A stretch of 64,000 nucleotides of DNA from Alphaproteobacteria bacterium (GCA_016869215.1 VGEP01000004.1:1-64000); one strand, 5' to 3'. Positions 1 through 8,384 are shown, numbered from the stretch's first letter. A program made the numbers and translations. The notes: generated by a model not told the origin, from the sequence alone.

Positions 1-1
1 G

Positions 2-118
2 CAGAAACGCACCGTCGACGACGTCTGGCGTCACATCGGCAGCCTCGTCACGACCATCGGCTCCCGCGAATGCAGCGCATACTTCGCCAACGCAGGATAC
101 GCTTCCGTCAAAACGTGA
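2..118 (+). CDS. IS630-family transposase, C-terminal end (cut by window edge)
   Basis: The first 38 codons in frame 2 read as a protein tail ending in TGA. They contain the pattern DDVWRHIGSLV followed by a SRECSAYFANAGY-like segment. This is the usual C-terminus of IS630-type DDE transposases, where a VW..IG stretch is followed by a C/Y-rich F..AGY tail. The catalytic DDE residues would lie upstream, outside the window, so intactness cannot be judged. No terminal inverted repeat is obvious between the stop and the next gene's stop codon at 125. Recognition is by motif only and the element's right boundary was not located. Confidence 0.6.
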   Translation, partial: QKRTVDDVWRHIGSLVTTIGSRECSAYFANAGYASVKT

Positions 119-124
119 AACGCT

Positions 125-970
125 CTAGTTGCCCCAGCGCTGCTGCCAAAGCTGCTCGCCGATGGTGCAGGAGATGCGCGGCTTGCGGTCGGAGACCGGG
201 ACCACGCGTCGCTCGGGCTGACGGCCCGCGATCTCCAGAATGAGCTTCTTGCGGATCGCGTCCTTGAATTCGTGGCGTTCTCGGATCGGAATGACGAACG
301 CGCCCGGGCCGCCGATCACGCAATCCTCGAAATAGACGTCGAGTTCGCCGATATCCATCATACCGATATTCGGCCGCTTGAGCACGATCGGCAGGCCGTT
401 GATGCCGATGCCCTTCGCCACCACCTCGTCGCGCATCACGTTGACCAGCGGGCCGTTGTTGTTGACGCCGTCGCCCGAGATGTCGATGACCTTGCGCAGG
501 CCGCGATAGCCCGACGTCTCGATCAGCATCGCGCCGAATTCCATGGCGCCGGAAATCGACGTGCGCGACGCGCGGCTGATGCGCGCGCGTGCGATGTCGG
601 CAGCGAAGGCGTCGGCGCTTTCCGGATTGTCGACGACGCGCCAGGGCACGATGATCTGGCGATGGTGCGTGCCGGCCCATTCGAAGTAGGTCATGGCTAC
701 CTTGCCATGAATGCCCTCGCGGATCGCGGTCAGGAACTCGCGCGAGGTGATCGCAGCGATATAGCCCTCGCGCTGCAGCGCCTGCTCTTCGAGGTCCATG
801 GAGTAGGAGACGTCGACCGCGAGAGCGAGCGTCACATCGACGGGAATGCCGGCAGGTGCGGCGCGTTGCGCGAACATTGCCGGCCCCTTGGGGGCGGCCA
901 CGCCGAAGCCCACGGCTCCCGCGGCGAGCGCCACCGCGACGATGGCGTAGAGGGCAGGCCGCATGCGCAT
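125..970 (-). CDS. DUF1194 / von Willebrand factor A-like exported protein
   Basis: 281 residues with an N-terminal hydrophobic signal segment (about residues 8-26) and then a VWA fold. The MIDAS-type motif DVSYSMD lies near residues 53-59, a later conserved segment reads VIDISGDGVNNNGP, and the C-terminal half includes a single Cys pair. This matches the DUF1194 family, exported proteins of unknown function common in Rhizobiales. The ATG at 970 was chosen because GGAGG lies six bases upstream; a second ATG two codons on is less well placed. It lies 68 bp downstream of ribB on the same strand, so co-transcription with the ribB-aroC block is possible. Ligand and role are unknown. Confidence 0.85.
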   Translation of the reverse strand: MRMRPALYAIVAVALAAGAVGFGVAAPKGPAMFAQRAAPAGIPVDVTLALAVDVSYSMDLEEQALQREGYIAAITSREFLTAIREGIHGKVAMTYFEWAGTHHRQIIVPWRVVDNPESADAFAADIARARISRASRTSISGAMEFGAMLIETSGYRGLRKVIDISGDGVNNNGPLVNVMRDEVVAKGIGINGLPIVLKRPNIGMMDIGELDVYFEDCVIGGPGAFVIPIRERHEFKDAIRKKLILEIAGRQPERRVVPVSDRKPRISCTIGEQLWQQRWGN

Positions 971-1038
971 GCGAATCCTCCGTCCGTTCGACGGAATGTT
1001 CGCACGCGATCCGTCGGCGGGAAAGCGCCGTCTGGAGC

Positions 1039-2127
1039 CTATCCCTCGACGATTTCGGTGTCGGCGATTTCGATGCCGAAGCCCGCGAGCCCCACATAGG
1101 TAAAGCGGGCCGAGGTGAGAAGCCGGATCGACGAAATGCCCAGATCCTTGAGAATCTGAGCGCCCAGCCCGACCTCCCGCCACTGCCGGGTGCGGGCCGC
1201 CTCGGAACTGTGTTCCGCGGTCGGGATCGCGTGCGTCGGCACGCCAGCCGTGCCGTCGCGCAGGAAGACGATGACGCCGCGCTCCTCCTGCTTGATGCGC
1301 TGCAGGGCGGCCTTGACCGGATGCGCCCCGCCGAACACGTCGCGGATAATGTCGGCGCGATGCAGGCGCGCCAGGATGTCTCTGCCGTCGCCAATCTTGC
1401 CGTAGACGAAGGCCATGTGCTGAACGGCGTCGAACGGCGTCACATAGGCGTAACCCGCGAGCGTGCCGATCTCGCTCTTGACCGGGAATTCGCCGATCCG
1501 CTTGACCAGCTTTTCCCGCGCCTGGCGGTAGGCGATCAGATCGGCGATGGAAATCTGTCTGAGCTTGTGCTTTTCCGCAAAGGCGGCCACCGCGGGCCCG
1601 CGCATCACCGTACCGTCGTCGTTCATCAGTTCCGACAGCACGCCCACCGCCGGCAGTCCGGCAAGGCGGCAGAGATCGACGCACGCCTCGGTATGGCCGG
1701 AGCGCATCAGCACGCCCCCCTCCTTGGCGACCAGCGGAAACACGTGGCCTGGCCGCACGAAGTCGGTTGCGCCGCTGTTGCCGTTGGCAAGCGCCCGCAC
1801 GGTGTTGGTGCGCTCCTCGGCGGAGATGCCGGTGGTCAGGCCGTGGCGCACGTCGACGGAGACGGTGAACGCGGTGCCGAGCGGCGCGTCGTTGGCCGCG
1901 ACCATCGGATCGAGGTGCAGCCTGCGCGCGTCGTCGCCAGCCAGCGGCGCGCACACGATCCCCGACGTATGCCGGATCATGAACGCCATCTTCTCGGGCG
2001 TGCAGAGCGAGGCGGCGACGAACAGGTCGCCCTCGTTCTCGCGGTCGTCGTCGTCGGTGACGACGATGAGCTCCCCGCGGGCGAACGCCGCTATGGCGTC
2101 TTCGATGCGCTGATAGGACTCGAGCAC
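1039..2127 (-). CDS. ribB: 3,4-dihydroxy-2-butanone-4-phosphate synthase with degenerate GTP cyclohydrolase II-like C-terminus
   Basis: Converts ribulose 5-phosphate to 3,4-dihydroxy-2-butanone 4-phosphate for riboflavin synthesis in the cytoplasm. The N-terminal about 200 residues carry the RibB signatures TDDDDRENEGD and RSGHTEA. The C-terminal about 150 residues align with RibA (GTP cyclohydrolase II), but the zinc-binding cysteine region has become RADIIRDVFGGAHPV with no cysteines. This half is therefore expected to be inactive as a cyclohydrolase, a state known in many alphaproteobacteria. A GTG at 2127 has AAGGAG at good distance; an upstream GTG at 2148 in frame gives seven more residues with a weaker ribosome site. 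It follows aroC by a few tens of bases on the same strand. Confidence 0.93.
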   Translation of the reverse strand: MLESYQRIEDAIAAFARGELIVVTDDDDRENEGDLFVAASLCTPEKMAFMIRHTSGIVCAPLAGDDARRLHLDPMVAANDAPLGTAFTVSVDVRHGLTTGISAEERTNTVRALANGNSGATDFVRPGHVFPLVAKEGGVLMRSGHTEACVDLCRLAGLPAVGVLSELMNDDGTVMRGPAVAAFAEKHKLRQISIADLIAYRQAREKLVKRIGEFPVKSEIGTLAGYAYVTPFDAVQHMAFVYGKIGDGRDILARLHRADIIRDVFGGAHPVKAALQRIKQEERGVIVFLRDGTAGVPTHAIPTAEHSSEAARTRQWREVGLGAQILKDLGISSIRLLTSARFTYVGLAGFGIEIADTEIVEG

Positions 2128-2171
2128 CGGCACTCCTTGATCGTTCACGGCTTCAGTTCACCCACTTGGAG

Positions 2172-3305
2172 TTATCGTTTCGCGAACGGCCAAGCGGCGG
2201 ATTCGCCGACCTGGCCTCGATGACGCAGATAGTGATCGGCGATGACGCACGCCACCATGGCCTCACCCACCGGCACGGCGCGGATGCCGACGCAGGGGTC
2301 GTGGCGGCCCGTGGTCACGATCTCGGTTTCCCGGCCGTAGCGGTCGACGGTCCGGCGCGGGGCGAGGATCGATGAGGTCGGCTTGACCGCAAACCGCACC
2401 ACCATCGGCTGGCCGGTGGAAATTCCGCCCAGGATGCCGCCGGCATTGTTGGACAGAAAGCGCGGCCTGCTGTCGTTGCCCAATCTTTCATGGTCCATGC
2501 GCATCTCGTCGGCGTTGTCCTCGCCGGACAGTTCGGCGGCGGCAAAGCCCGCGCCGATCTCGACGCCTTTGACCGCGTTGATCCCCATCATGGCACCGGC
2601 GAGATCGCCGTCGAGCTTGCCATAGACCGGGGCACCGAGCCCCGGCGGCACGCCCTCGGCGACGATCTCGATGACCGCGCCAACCGACGAGCCGCGCTTG
2701 CGCACGGCGTCGAGCTGTTCGGCGAATTCTGCCGCGGCCTGCGCGTCCGGGCTGAAGAACGGATTGTTGTCGACCTCGGCCCAGTCCCAGCGCGAGCGGT
2801 CGACCTTGTGCCGGCCCATCTGGATCAGCGCGCCGCGCACCTTCAAGCCCGGCACGATTTTGCGCGCAATTGCGCCGGCAGCGACCCGCATTGCGGTCTC
2901 GCGCGCGGATGCGCGGCCGCCGCCACGATAGTCGTGGATTCCATACTTCGCATCGTAGGCGTAGCCGGCGTGGCCCGGACGGTAGGCATCCTTGATCGCG
3001 GAATAGTCCTTGGAGCGCTGATCGACGTTCTCGATCAGGAGCGCAATCGGCGTGCCCGTGGTGACCTGGACGCCGGTCGCCTCGTCCGCGAACACCCCGG
3101 ACAGTATTTTCACGGTGTCGGGTTCCTGGCGCTGGGTGGTGTAGCGCGACTGTCCGGGACGCCGCTTGTCCAGGTACGGCTGGATGTCGGCTTCGGCCAG
3201 CGGAATGCGCGGCGGGCAGCCGTCGACGACGCAACCGATCGCCGGCCCGTGGCTCTCGCCGAAGGTCGTGACGCGAAACAAGTGACCGAAGGTATTGAAC
3301 GACAT
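2172..3305 (-). CDS. aroC: chorismate synthase
   Basis: 377 residues. Catalyses the last shikimate-pathway step, 5-enolpyruvylshikimate 3-phosphate to chorismate, using reduced FMN. Visible signatures are GESHGPAIG near the N-terminus, [11 protein letters not shown], the [11 protein letters not shown] loop and [14 protein letters not shown]. Length is normal for the family. The ATG at 3305 begins [20 protein letters not shown], the usual family start; an in-frame extension of 22 residues upstream lacks family similarity and was not used. Genes ribB and the VWA protein follow on the same strand. No riboswitch-like leader is seen between aroC and ribB, where only a short gap exists. Confidence 0.97.
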   Translation of the reverse strand: MSFNTFGHLFRVTTFGESHGPAIGCVVDGCPPRIPLAEADIQPYLDKRRPGQSRYTTQRQEPDTVKILSGVFADEATGVQVTTGTPIALLIENVDQRSKDYSAIKDAYRPGHAGYAYDAKYGIHDYRGGGRASARETAMRVAAGAIARKIVPGLKVRGALIQMGRHKVDRSRWDWAEVDNNPFFSPDAQAAAEFAEQLDAVRKRGSSVGAVIEIVAEGVPPGLGAPVYGKLDGDLAGAMMGINAVKGVEIGAGFAAAELSGEDNADEMRMDHERLGNDSRPRFLSNNAGGILGGISTGQPMVVRFAVKPTSSILAPRRTVDRYGRETEIVTTGRHDPCVGIRAVPVGEAMVACVIADHYLRHRGQVGESAAWPFAKR

Positions 3306-3378
3306 CGCACTTCCGCTTGTGGCCGTGTGGTAGCCCGCGCCTGCCCGACCGTCAAAGCCGACCCGCGGCATGAATGCA

Positions 3379-3426
3379 CATTCAGCTACCTGAACGCCAG
3401 TTAATGGAAAGCTGAATGACCATTAA
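3379..3426. repeat. overlapping inverted repeats upstream of aroC and the lysine-rich peptide gene
   Basis: CATTCAGCT (3379-3387) is the reverse complement of AGCTGAATG (3410-3418). TTAATGG (3401-3407) is the reverse complement of CCATTAA (3420-3426). The two hairpins share bases and could not both form, so they are mutually exclusive. They lie in the 276-bp gap between the aroC start and the tiny plus-strand gene at 3582. An operator or an alternative-structure leader are both possible. Function is inference. Confidence 0.4.
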
Positions 3427-3581
3427 GCTACGGAAATATAAGCGTTTTTTCCATTCCCGCCCTTGTACGCGGCGAGCCACTGTGTCATGGTGCCGGTCGG
3501 TCGGGGCGTTGGCCTGCGGGCCAAGTCTGAAGCGGTTTCACCCCTGCCGCTGATCAACCTGCAACATCGAGGATCACTGCC

Positions 3582-3641
3582 ATGGCTAAGGCGAAGAAGA
3601 AGTCCAAGGCGAAGAAGCCCGCGAAGAAGAAGTCGTCGTAA
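3582..3641 (+). CDS. 19-residue lysine-rich basic peptide
   Basis: The ORF ATG...TAA encodes a peptide made almost only of Lys, Ala, Ser and Pro (MAKAKKKSKAKKPAKKKSS), resembling the C-terminal tails of histone-H1-like bacterial proteins. GAGGA lies eight bases before the ATG, and a strong intrinsic terminator follows about 80 bp downstream on the same strand, so a dedicated transcript is plausible. Ten of 19 residues are lysine, suggesting nucleic-acid binding or a very short nucleoid-associated peptide. It could also be a by-product of a small RNA. The family is not one I can name with certainty. Confidence 0.6.
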   Translation: MAKAKKKSKAKKPAKKKSS

Positions 3642-3723
3642 CGACACGCGGGAACGCGCGAGCCTCGCTGGGGATATCGCGTCGTCTCTCACTTCGCGAA
3701 GCGCCGAGACCGGCGCATCGCCT

Positions 3724-3761
3724 GAGCGGCCGGGCCACAAGTCCGGCCGCTCTGATTTTTT
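3724..3761 (+). terminator. intrinsic terminator after the lysine-rich peptide gene
   Basis: A perfect 10-bp stem, GAGCGGCCGG (3724-3733) and CCGGCCGCTC (3743-3752), is followed within four bases by six T residues (3756-3761). On the plus strand this ends the transcript carrying the tiny gene at 3582. On the minus strand it sits just past the stop codon of the histidine phosphatase gene, but there is no T-run in that direction. Confidence 0.85.
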
Positions 3762-3766
3762 GGCCC

Positions 3767-4366
3767 TCAGTCGTGGCGCGTCACACCGGCGCCGTCGAAA
3801 ACATAGACCGCGCCCTGGCGGATATCGCCCATCGCGGCTGTCTCGGGCGTCTCGATTTTCAAATGCACCATCAGCGCGCGGCATACGCCGCCATGCGACG
3901 CGACGACCGAATCGCGCTCAAGCGATTCGTACCATTCGCGCACGCGCACCACGAGCTGCGCGTAGCTCTCGCCGCCCGGCAGCACGAAACCCCATTTGTC
4001 GCGCTCCCGCTCCGCGAGGGCAGCGGATTCCCGCGCCTCCAGTTCGGCGAAGGTGAAGCCCTCCCAGCGGCCGAACGACATTTCCATCAGACGCGCGTCG
4101 GTCCGGTATTCCCGCGGCTGCAGGCCCAGGCCGGTGCGCATCAATTCCATGGTTTCGCGGGCACGGCCGAGCGGACTTGCCACGAATTCGAAGGCCTCCG
4201 CCGTGCGGCCGGTGCGCGCCAGCAGGTCGCGCATGATCTCGCCGCAGCGCGCCGCCTGGACGCGGCCGAGCGCGTTCAACGGAATATCGTGCTGGCCCTG
4301 GAGCCGGCGCTCCAGGTTCCAGTCGGTCTCGCCGTGACGGGCGAAATAGAGGAGTGGCCGGGGCAT
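3767..4366 (-). CDS. histidine phosphatase (phosphoglycerate-mutase-like) family protein
   Basis: 199 residues. The N-terminal RHGE motif (R10-H11-G12-E13) carries the phospho-accepting histidine. The second catalytic histidine is in ASHGG (H158), with arginines in SPLGRARET and an acidic region at EMSFGRWEG. This is the small broad-specificity branch of the family (GpmB/CobC/PhoE-like); substrate cannot be read from sequence. It ends close to a plus-strand terminator. fabI lies upstream on the same strand, separated by a palindromic repeat. The start ATG gives the standard MPRPLLYFARHGET opening. Confidence 0.9.
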   Translation of the reverse strand: MPRPLLYFARHGETDWNLERRLQGQHDIPLNALGRVQAARCGEIMRDLLARTGRTAEAFEFVASPLGRARETMELMRTGLGLQPREYRTDARLMEMSFGRWEGFTFAELEARESAALAERERDKWGFVLPGGESYAQLVVRVREWYESLERDSVVASHGGVCRALMVHLKIETPETAAMGDIRQGAVYVFDGAGVTRHD

Positions 4367-4403
4367 GTCGGTCGGAGTGTCCGGCGCGCCTAACTTTGTT
4401 CAG

Positions 4404-4448
4404 GCATGATCTTTTCCGAAAACCGGTTCCCACTTTCCGGGATCATGC
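4404..4448. repeat. intergenic palindromic repeat element
   Basis: The 45-bp sequence starts GCATGATC and ends GATCATGC, with inner segments TTTTCCGAAAACC and a partly complementary CACTTTCCGG. It fills the gap between fabI and the phosphatase gene. Elements of this appearance are abundant, as I recall, in Rhizobiales intergenic regions (RIME/REP-like). Transcribed, it would form a long hairpin that could protect or end the fabI message. Only one copy was noticed in the window. Confidence 0.7.
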
Positions 4449-4449
4449 C

Positions 4450-5274
4450 CTAGTCCTTCTTGATCGTAATGTCGATGTCCGGCGCTTCCGGATGTTTCAT
4501 GCCGATGATGTTGTAGCCGCCGTCGACGTGGTGGATTTCCGCGGTTACGCCGCGCGACAGGTCCGACAGCAGATACACCGCGGTGTCGCCCACCTCCTCC
4601 ACGGTCACATTCCGCCGCAGCGGCGCGTTGTGCGCAGTCCAGCCGAGAATGTAGCGGAAGTCGCCCACCCCCGAAGCCGCGAGCGTCTTGATCGGGCCCG
4701 CGGAGATGGCATTGACGCGGATATTTTTCGTGCCGAGGTCGGCCGCGAGGTAGCGCACCGACGCCTCCAGGGCCGCCTTGGCGACACCCATGACGTTGTA
4801 GTGCGGGATCCACTTCTCGGCGCCGTAATAGGTCAGCGTCAGCATCGAGCCGCCGTTGGGCATCAGCTTTTCGGCGCGCTGGGCGACCGCTGTAAACGAG
4901 TAGCAGGAGATCAGGAGCGTCCGGCTGAAGTTCTCCTGGGTCGTGTCGACGTAGCGCCCGTCGAGCTGGTCCTTGTCGGAGAACGCGATCGCATGCACCA
5001 GGAAATCGAGCGAGCCCCAGGCCTTAGCCACGGCGTCGAAGGCGGCATCGACGGTCGCAGGCTCCGACACGTCGCAATGACCCAACACCCGCGCGCCGAT
5101 CTCCTGCGCCAGCGGCTCCACGCGCTTCTTGATCGCCTCGCCCTGGTAGGTCAGCGCCACTTCCGCGCCATGCGCGCAGCAGGCCTTGGCTATGCCCCAG
5201 GCGATGGAGCGGTTGTTGGCGATGCCCATGATCAAGCCGCGCTTGCCGCGCAAAAGACCTGTGGCGTCCGCCAT
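4450..5274 (-). CDS. fabI: enoyl-[acyl-carrier-protein] reductase, NADH type
   Basis: 274 residues. Performs the last step of fatty-acid elongation, reducing trans-2-enoyl-ACP. It is the FabI branch of the SDR superfamily: glycine-rich opening LIMGIANNRSIAWGIA, core HAIAFSDK, and active site with Tyr149 and the Tyr159-x6-Lys166 pair in HYNVMGVAKAAL. C-terminal segments GPIKTLAASG and HHVDGGYNIIGM are also typical. The start ATG gives MADATGLLRGKRGLIMG, usual for Rhizobiales. It is preceded by 245 bp of non-coding DNA up to the divergent ECF sigma gene. Confidence 0.97.
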   Translation of the reverse strand: MADATGLLRGKRGLIMGIANNRSIAWGIAKACCAHGAEVALTYQGEAIKKRVEPLAQEIGARVLGHCDVSEPATVDAAFDAVAKAWGSLDFLVHAIAFSDKDQLDGRYVDTTQENFSRTLLISCYSFTAVAQRAEKLMPNGGSMLTLTYYGAEKWIPHYNVMGVAKAALEASVRYLAADLGTKNIRVNAISAGPIKTLAASGVGDFRYILGWTAHNAPLRRNVTVEEVGDTAVYLLSDLSRGVTAEIHHVDGGYNIIGMKHPEAPDIDITIKKD

Positions 5275-5519
5275 AATTCATCCCATTTGCCGGAATCCGG
5301 CCGGCAGCCTCCCTATGGCATAGGGCCTATGGGCCATCAAGCACGGCGCCGAAAGCATCGCCGCAAGCGTTAATGCCAGTAACCGGAAGGACTTAGCGCG
5401 CGTAGAACATTTTCGACGCATGGAATACGTTGCAAACGGTCGGTGTTGATTTCCGCGACCGGTACCCGTTCGCCGGCAAGGCCGGCGGACCGCTCGCGGA
5501 GCGGACAGGGAGTGCGCAG

Positions 5520-6009
5520 GTGGGCACGTTTCACCAGGACATCGAGGCGACGATTCCGGCGCTGCGGCGCTACGCGCGCGCTGACTCGCGACGCGGAGGC
5601 TGCCGACGACCTCGTACAGGACACGCTGGTGCGGGCGCTGCGCTCCGAGCACCTGTTTCACGGCGGCGACGTACGAAGCTGGCTCTACACCATCCTGACC
5701 AACCTCAACCGCAACCGCCTGCGCTCGCTGGCGCGGCGCCCGACGTTGACGCAGATCGAGGATAACGACGCGGCCGACGCCGCGGGGCCGGAGGCCGGAG
5801 GCCGCGACATCGAGCGCGCGCTGGCATTGCTGGTCGAAGAGCAGCGCACCGCGCTGCTGCTGGTCGTGCTCGAGGGATTGACGTACCGCGAAGTCGCAGA
5901 GGTTCAAGGCGTACCGATCGGCACCGTGATGTCGCGCCTGGCGCGTGCGCGCGTGCAGATCAAAGCCTATTTGGACGGCGAGCGCCCGGCGCTGCGCCGC
6001 ATCAAATAA
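5520..6009 (+). pseudogene. ECF-type RNA polymerase sigma factor, apparent frameshift near 5570-5585
   Basis: A sigma-70 family extracytoplasmic-function factor. GTG at 5520 has AGGGAG seven bases upstream and reads GTFHQDIEATIPALRRYARA, the normal start of region 2. It then shifts to a second frame that continues LTRDAEAADDLVQDTL (region 2), RSWLYTILTNLNRNRLRS, and region 4 (LTYREVAEVQGVPIGTVMSRLARAR) to the stop at 6009. The junction lies in a CG dinucleotide run; restoring two bases would give the usual RYARALTRDAEAAD. The window therefore shows either a sequence error or a broken gene. The longest open frame, beginning at 5443, has a nonsense N-terminus. The anti-sigma gene follows at once. 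Confidence 0.75.
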
Positions 6010-6025
6010 GAAGAAAGGTCAAACC

Positions 6026-6856
6026 ATGGTCGATCGCAACTCACCTGTGACCGAGGACGAGCTGCACGTCTATGTCGACGGCGAACTGCCCGCGGACCGC
6101 CGCGAAGCCGTCGAACTCTGGCTTGCAAGCCACCCGGAAGACGCCGCCATGGTCGCCGCCTGGCGCGCCCAGGCCGAGGCCATTCGTGCGCGCTACGGCA
6201 GCGTCATCAGCGAACCCGTGCCCGCCCGTTTGACGCTCGATCGTATCCTGCGCAAGCGTCGTTCGTGGACCGCCGTGGCGGCGGCCGCCGCCCTCATCGC
6301 ATTCTCCGTCGGCGGCATCGCCGGCTGGATGGCGCGCGGCGCGTCTGCCGCAGCTCCAAGCGAACTCGAAACCTTCGCCAACGAAGCGATGGGCGCACAT
6401 CGGCTCTACATCGGCGAGGTGCGGCATCCGATCGAGGTCAAGGCCGAGGAGAAGCACCTGCTGCCGTGGCTGTCGCGGCGGGTGGGAACGACACTGCGCG
6501 CGCCCGATCTGTCGTCAGCCGATTTCAAGCTGCTCGGCGGCCGCCTGCTGCCCGGCGTCAACGCGCCGGCTGCGCTATTCATGTACGAAAGCGGCAGCGG
6601 CGAGCGGGTGACGATCTATGTCTCGCGCACTACAGAGCTGCGGACGTCGTTCCGCTACAAGATCAGCGACAAGTTCGGCGCGCTGCGCTTCAGCGAAGGC
6701 GGCTACGGCTGGGTGGTGAGCGGTCCCGACGACAAGCCGCGGCTCAAGGCGATCGCCGAGAAGATGTACGAGCAGCTCGATCTGCGCAATCCGGTGCCGC
6801 CGCCGCAGCCCGCGCGCAGCGACGCCGATCAGCTCATATCGCGGCGCGGATCGTAA
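6026..6856 (+). CDS. membrane-anchored anti-sigma factor
   Basis: 276 residues. The N-terminal cytoplasmic part has the anti-sigma signature EDELHVYVDGELPADRR and an acidic helix. One transmembrane helix spans about residues 81-103, and a periplasmic C-terminal domain of about 170 residues follows. No HxxxCxxC zinc motif is present. It starts 17 bases after the sigma factor stop and is presumably co-transcribed, holding the sigma factor at the membrane until a signal acts. If the sigma gene is truly broken this protein has lost its partner. Its last 28 bases overlap the 3' end of the convergent dnaJ-like gene. Confidence 0.88.
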   Translation: MVDRNSPVTEDELHVYVDGELPADRREAVELWLASHPEDAAMVAAWRAQAEAIRARYGSVISEPVPARLTLDRILRKRRSWTAVAAAAALIAFSVGGIAGWMARGASAAAPSELETFANEAMGAHRLYIGEVRHPIEVKAEEKHLLPWLSRRVGTTLRAPDLSSADFKLLGGRLLPGVNAPAALFMYESGSGERVTIYVSRTTELRTSFRYKISDKFGALRFSEGGYGWVVSGPDDKPRLKAIAEKMYEQLDLRNPVPPPQPARSDADQLISRRGS

Positions 6857-7800
6857 GGCCGGCTGTCGCGCCACTTGCGCATCAGTTCGTCGAGGTCGGG
6901 GTCGCTGCGATCGGGCAGCAGGATGCGCACGGTGGCGTAGAGGTCGCCCGTGCCGTCTTTTCCGGGCAGGCCTTTGCCCTTCACGCGAAAGGTGCGCCCG
7001 GCGTTGGTGTTCGGCGGAATCGCCAGATCGACCGCGCCGTCGAGCGTCGGCACGCGCACTTTCGCGCCGAGCACGGCTTCGTAGAGCGTTACCGGCAGGT
7101 CGAGCCGAAGGTCCGAGCCGTCGCGCTCGAACAGCGGATGCCGGGCGACCGAAACCTTGATCAGCGCGTCCCCCGTCCCGCCCGGGCCGGGCATACCCTG
7201 GCCCTTGAGGCGGATGGTCTGGCCGTCACCGAGCCCCGCCGGAATCTTCACCTCGATCTCGCGGCCGGTCGGCAGATGCACCCGCCGCGTCGTCCCGGTG
7301 GCGACTTCGGCCAACCCGATGGTGACGGTACCGCTCACATCGCGGCCCTGCCCCGCGCTGCCGAAATCCTCCGGTTCGAATTGCGTGCGCCGGCCTCCCG
7401 GCGCTGCACCGCCGAACATGTCCTTCAGAATGTCGTCGATGCCGCCGAAGCCGCGGCCGGCGCCGCGCCCGCCGCCGCGCTGAAAGCCCTCGGGGCCCCA
7501 GGTGAAGCTCTCGAAATTGCCGCCTTGCCCGAAGCCGAACGGACCTGCGCCTGCGCCTTCGAAGCCCTGGAAGCGAGGCTTGCCTTCGGCGTCGATCTCG
7601 CCGCGGTCGAAAGCCTTGCGCTTGTCCTCGTCACCGAGAATTTCGTAGGCCGCGTTCAACTCGGCGAACTTGGTCGCCGCCCGCTTGTCCTGCTTGTTGG
7701 CGTCCGGATGCAGCTTCTTGGCGAGCCGCCGAAAGGCGCTCTTGATGGCCGCCGCGTTCGCGTCCTTCGACACCCCCAGGATTTCATAGGGGTCGCGCAT
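6829..7800 (-). CDS. DnaJ C-terminal domain co-chaperone, CbpA-like
   Basis: 323 residues: a J-domain at 1-70 with the HPD motif (H31-P32-D33), a Gly/Phe-rich stretch at about 80-130, and two C-terminal substrate-binding beta-domains at about 155-310. The CxxCxGxG zinc-finger repeats of classical DnaJ are absent, placing it with CbpA-type Hsp40 proteins that stimulate DnaK ATPase in the cytoplasm. Start ATG gives the standard MRDPYEILGV. The C-terminus overlaps the convergent anti-sigma gene by 28 bp. A housekeeping dnaJ is presumably elsewhere. Confidence 0.93.
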   Translation of the reverse strand: MRDPYEILGVSKDANAAAIKSAFRRLAKKLHPDANKQDKRAATKFAELNAAYEILGDEDKRKAFDRGEIDAEGKPRFQGFEGAGAGPFGFGQGGNFESFTWGPEGFQRGGGRGAGRGFGGIDDILKDMFGGAAPGGRRTQFEPEDFGSAGQGRDVSGTVTIGLAEVATGTTRRVHLPTGREIEVKIPAGLGDGQTIRLKGQGMPGPGGTGDALIKVSVARHPLFERDGSDLRLDLPVTLYEAVLGAKVRVPTLDGAVDLAIPPNTNAGRTFRVKGKGLPGKDGTGDLYATVRILLPDRSDPDLDELMRKWRDSRPYDPRRDMS

Positions 7801-7925
7801 CCGTGACCACTCCGATCATGTCCCCATGCAGCCCCGCAGGCGCGCGGCAGCCCAGCCAGACTGTGGCACATATGTGGTGAGCTTTGCGAAACTTCGCAAT
7901 CCGTTGCCGCCGGGATGGGCGGCAG

Positions 7926-8384
7926 TCAGGACCGCTTCCAGGGCTTGAGGCTCTTGACCTCCCACCGGCCCTTCTTCTCCCGGCAGGCTTCGCCCTGCAG
8001 CCAGGTTTCCGAACGTTCGCGAACATAGCTCGCGAGGAACCCGTGGCAGGTTGCGGCACCCTCGGCATAGGCCGTCGCGATCGGCGTGACGGTGCCGCGC
8101 GCGCCGCTGTTCGGGTTCTCCCACGGCGCGCTGGTCTCGCGGCCGCCGCGCGTGAGGACTTCGACGATCGCGGCGCGGGCGTAGGACAGGTCCGTCTCGG
8201 GCAGGGCCGCGGCGGGTGCGGCGGCGGCCGCAGGCTTGATCGACCCGGTGACGATCTCGTCGGAATAGGCGGCCGAGGTGCCGGCTTTGGGCGACGAGAA
8301 CAGGGAACCCATCTGCCCGGACACGGCGCAGCCGCCGACGGCCATCGCGAGCGCCGCGATGACGGTCAGCCGTAGGCTTGCCAC
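7926..8384 (-). CDS. RT0821/Lpp0805-type outer-membrane lipoprotein
   Basis: About 152 residues from a GTG at 8384. That start gives a short lipoprotein signal with lipobox AVGGC and the acylated Cys at about residue 19. The mature part has a low-complexity Ala/Pro linker and a C-terminal domain with paired cysteines (TCHGFLA and GEACREKKGRWEV), as in RT0821/Lpp0805 surface proteins. Longer ATG starts at 8441 or 8459 are open but would place 20 or more polar residues before the hydrophobic segment. pdxH is divergent, 73 bp away. Function is not established beyond envelope location. Confidence 0.75.
   Translation of the reverse strand: MASLRLTVIAALAMAVGGCAVSGQMGSLFSSPKAGTSAAYSDEIVTGSIKPAAAAAPAAALPETDLSYARAAIVEVLTRGGRETSAPWENPNSGARGTVTPIATAYAEGAATCHGFLASYVRERSETWLQGEACREKKGRWEVKSLKPWKRS

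Noticed and set aside
971-1954. N-terminal extension of the DUF1194 protein into ribB
   Set aside because: The reading frame is open by chance across the ribB gene. The signal peptide begins at the ATG at 970, which has GGAGG.
2149-2171. Possible FMN riboswitch before ribB
   Set aside because: Only about 20 bp separate ribB from aroC, far too little for an RFN element.
5430-5765. Separate 111-codon ORF in front of the sigma factor
   Set aside because: Only its middle part (GTFHQDIEATIPALRRYARA) is real, as the N-terminus of the frameshifted sigma factor. After the junction it reads as noise.
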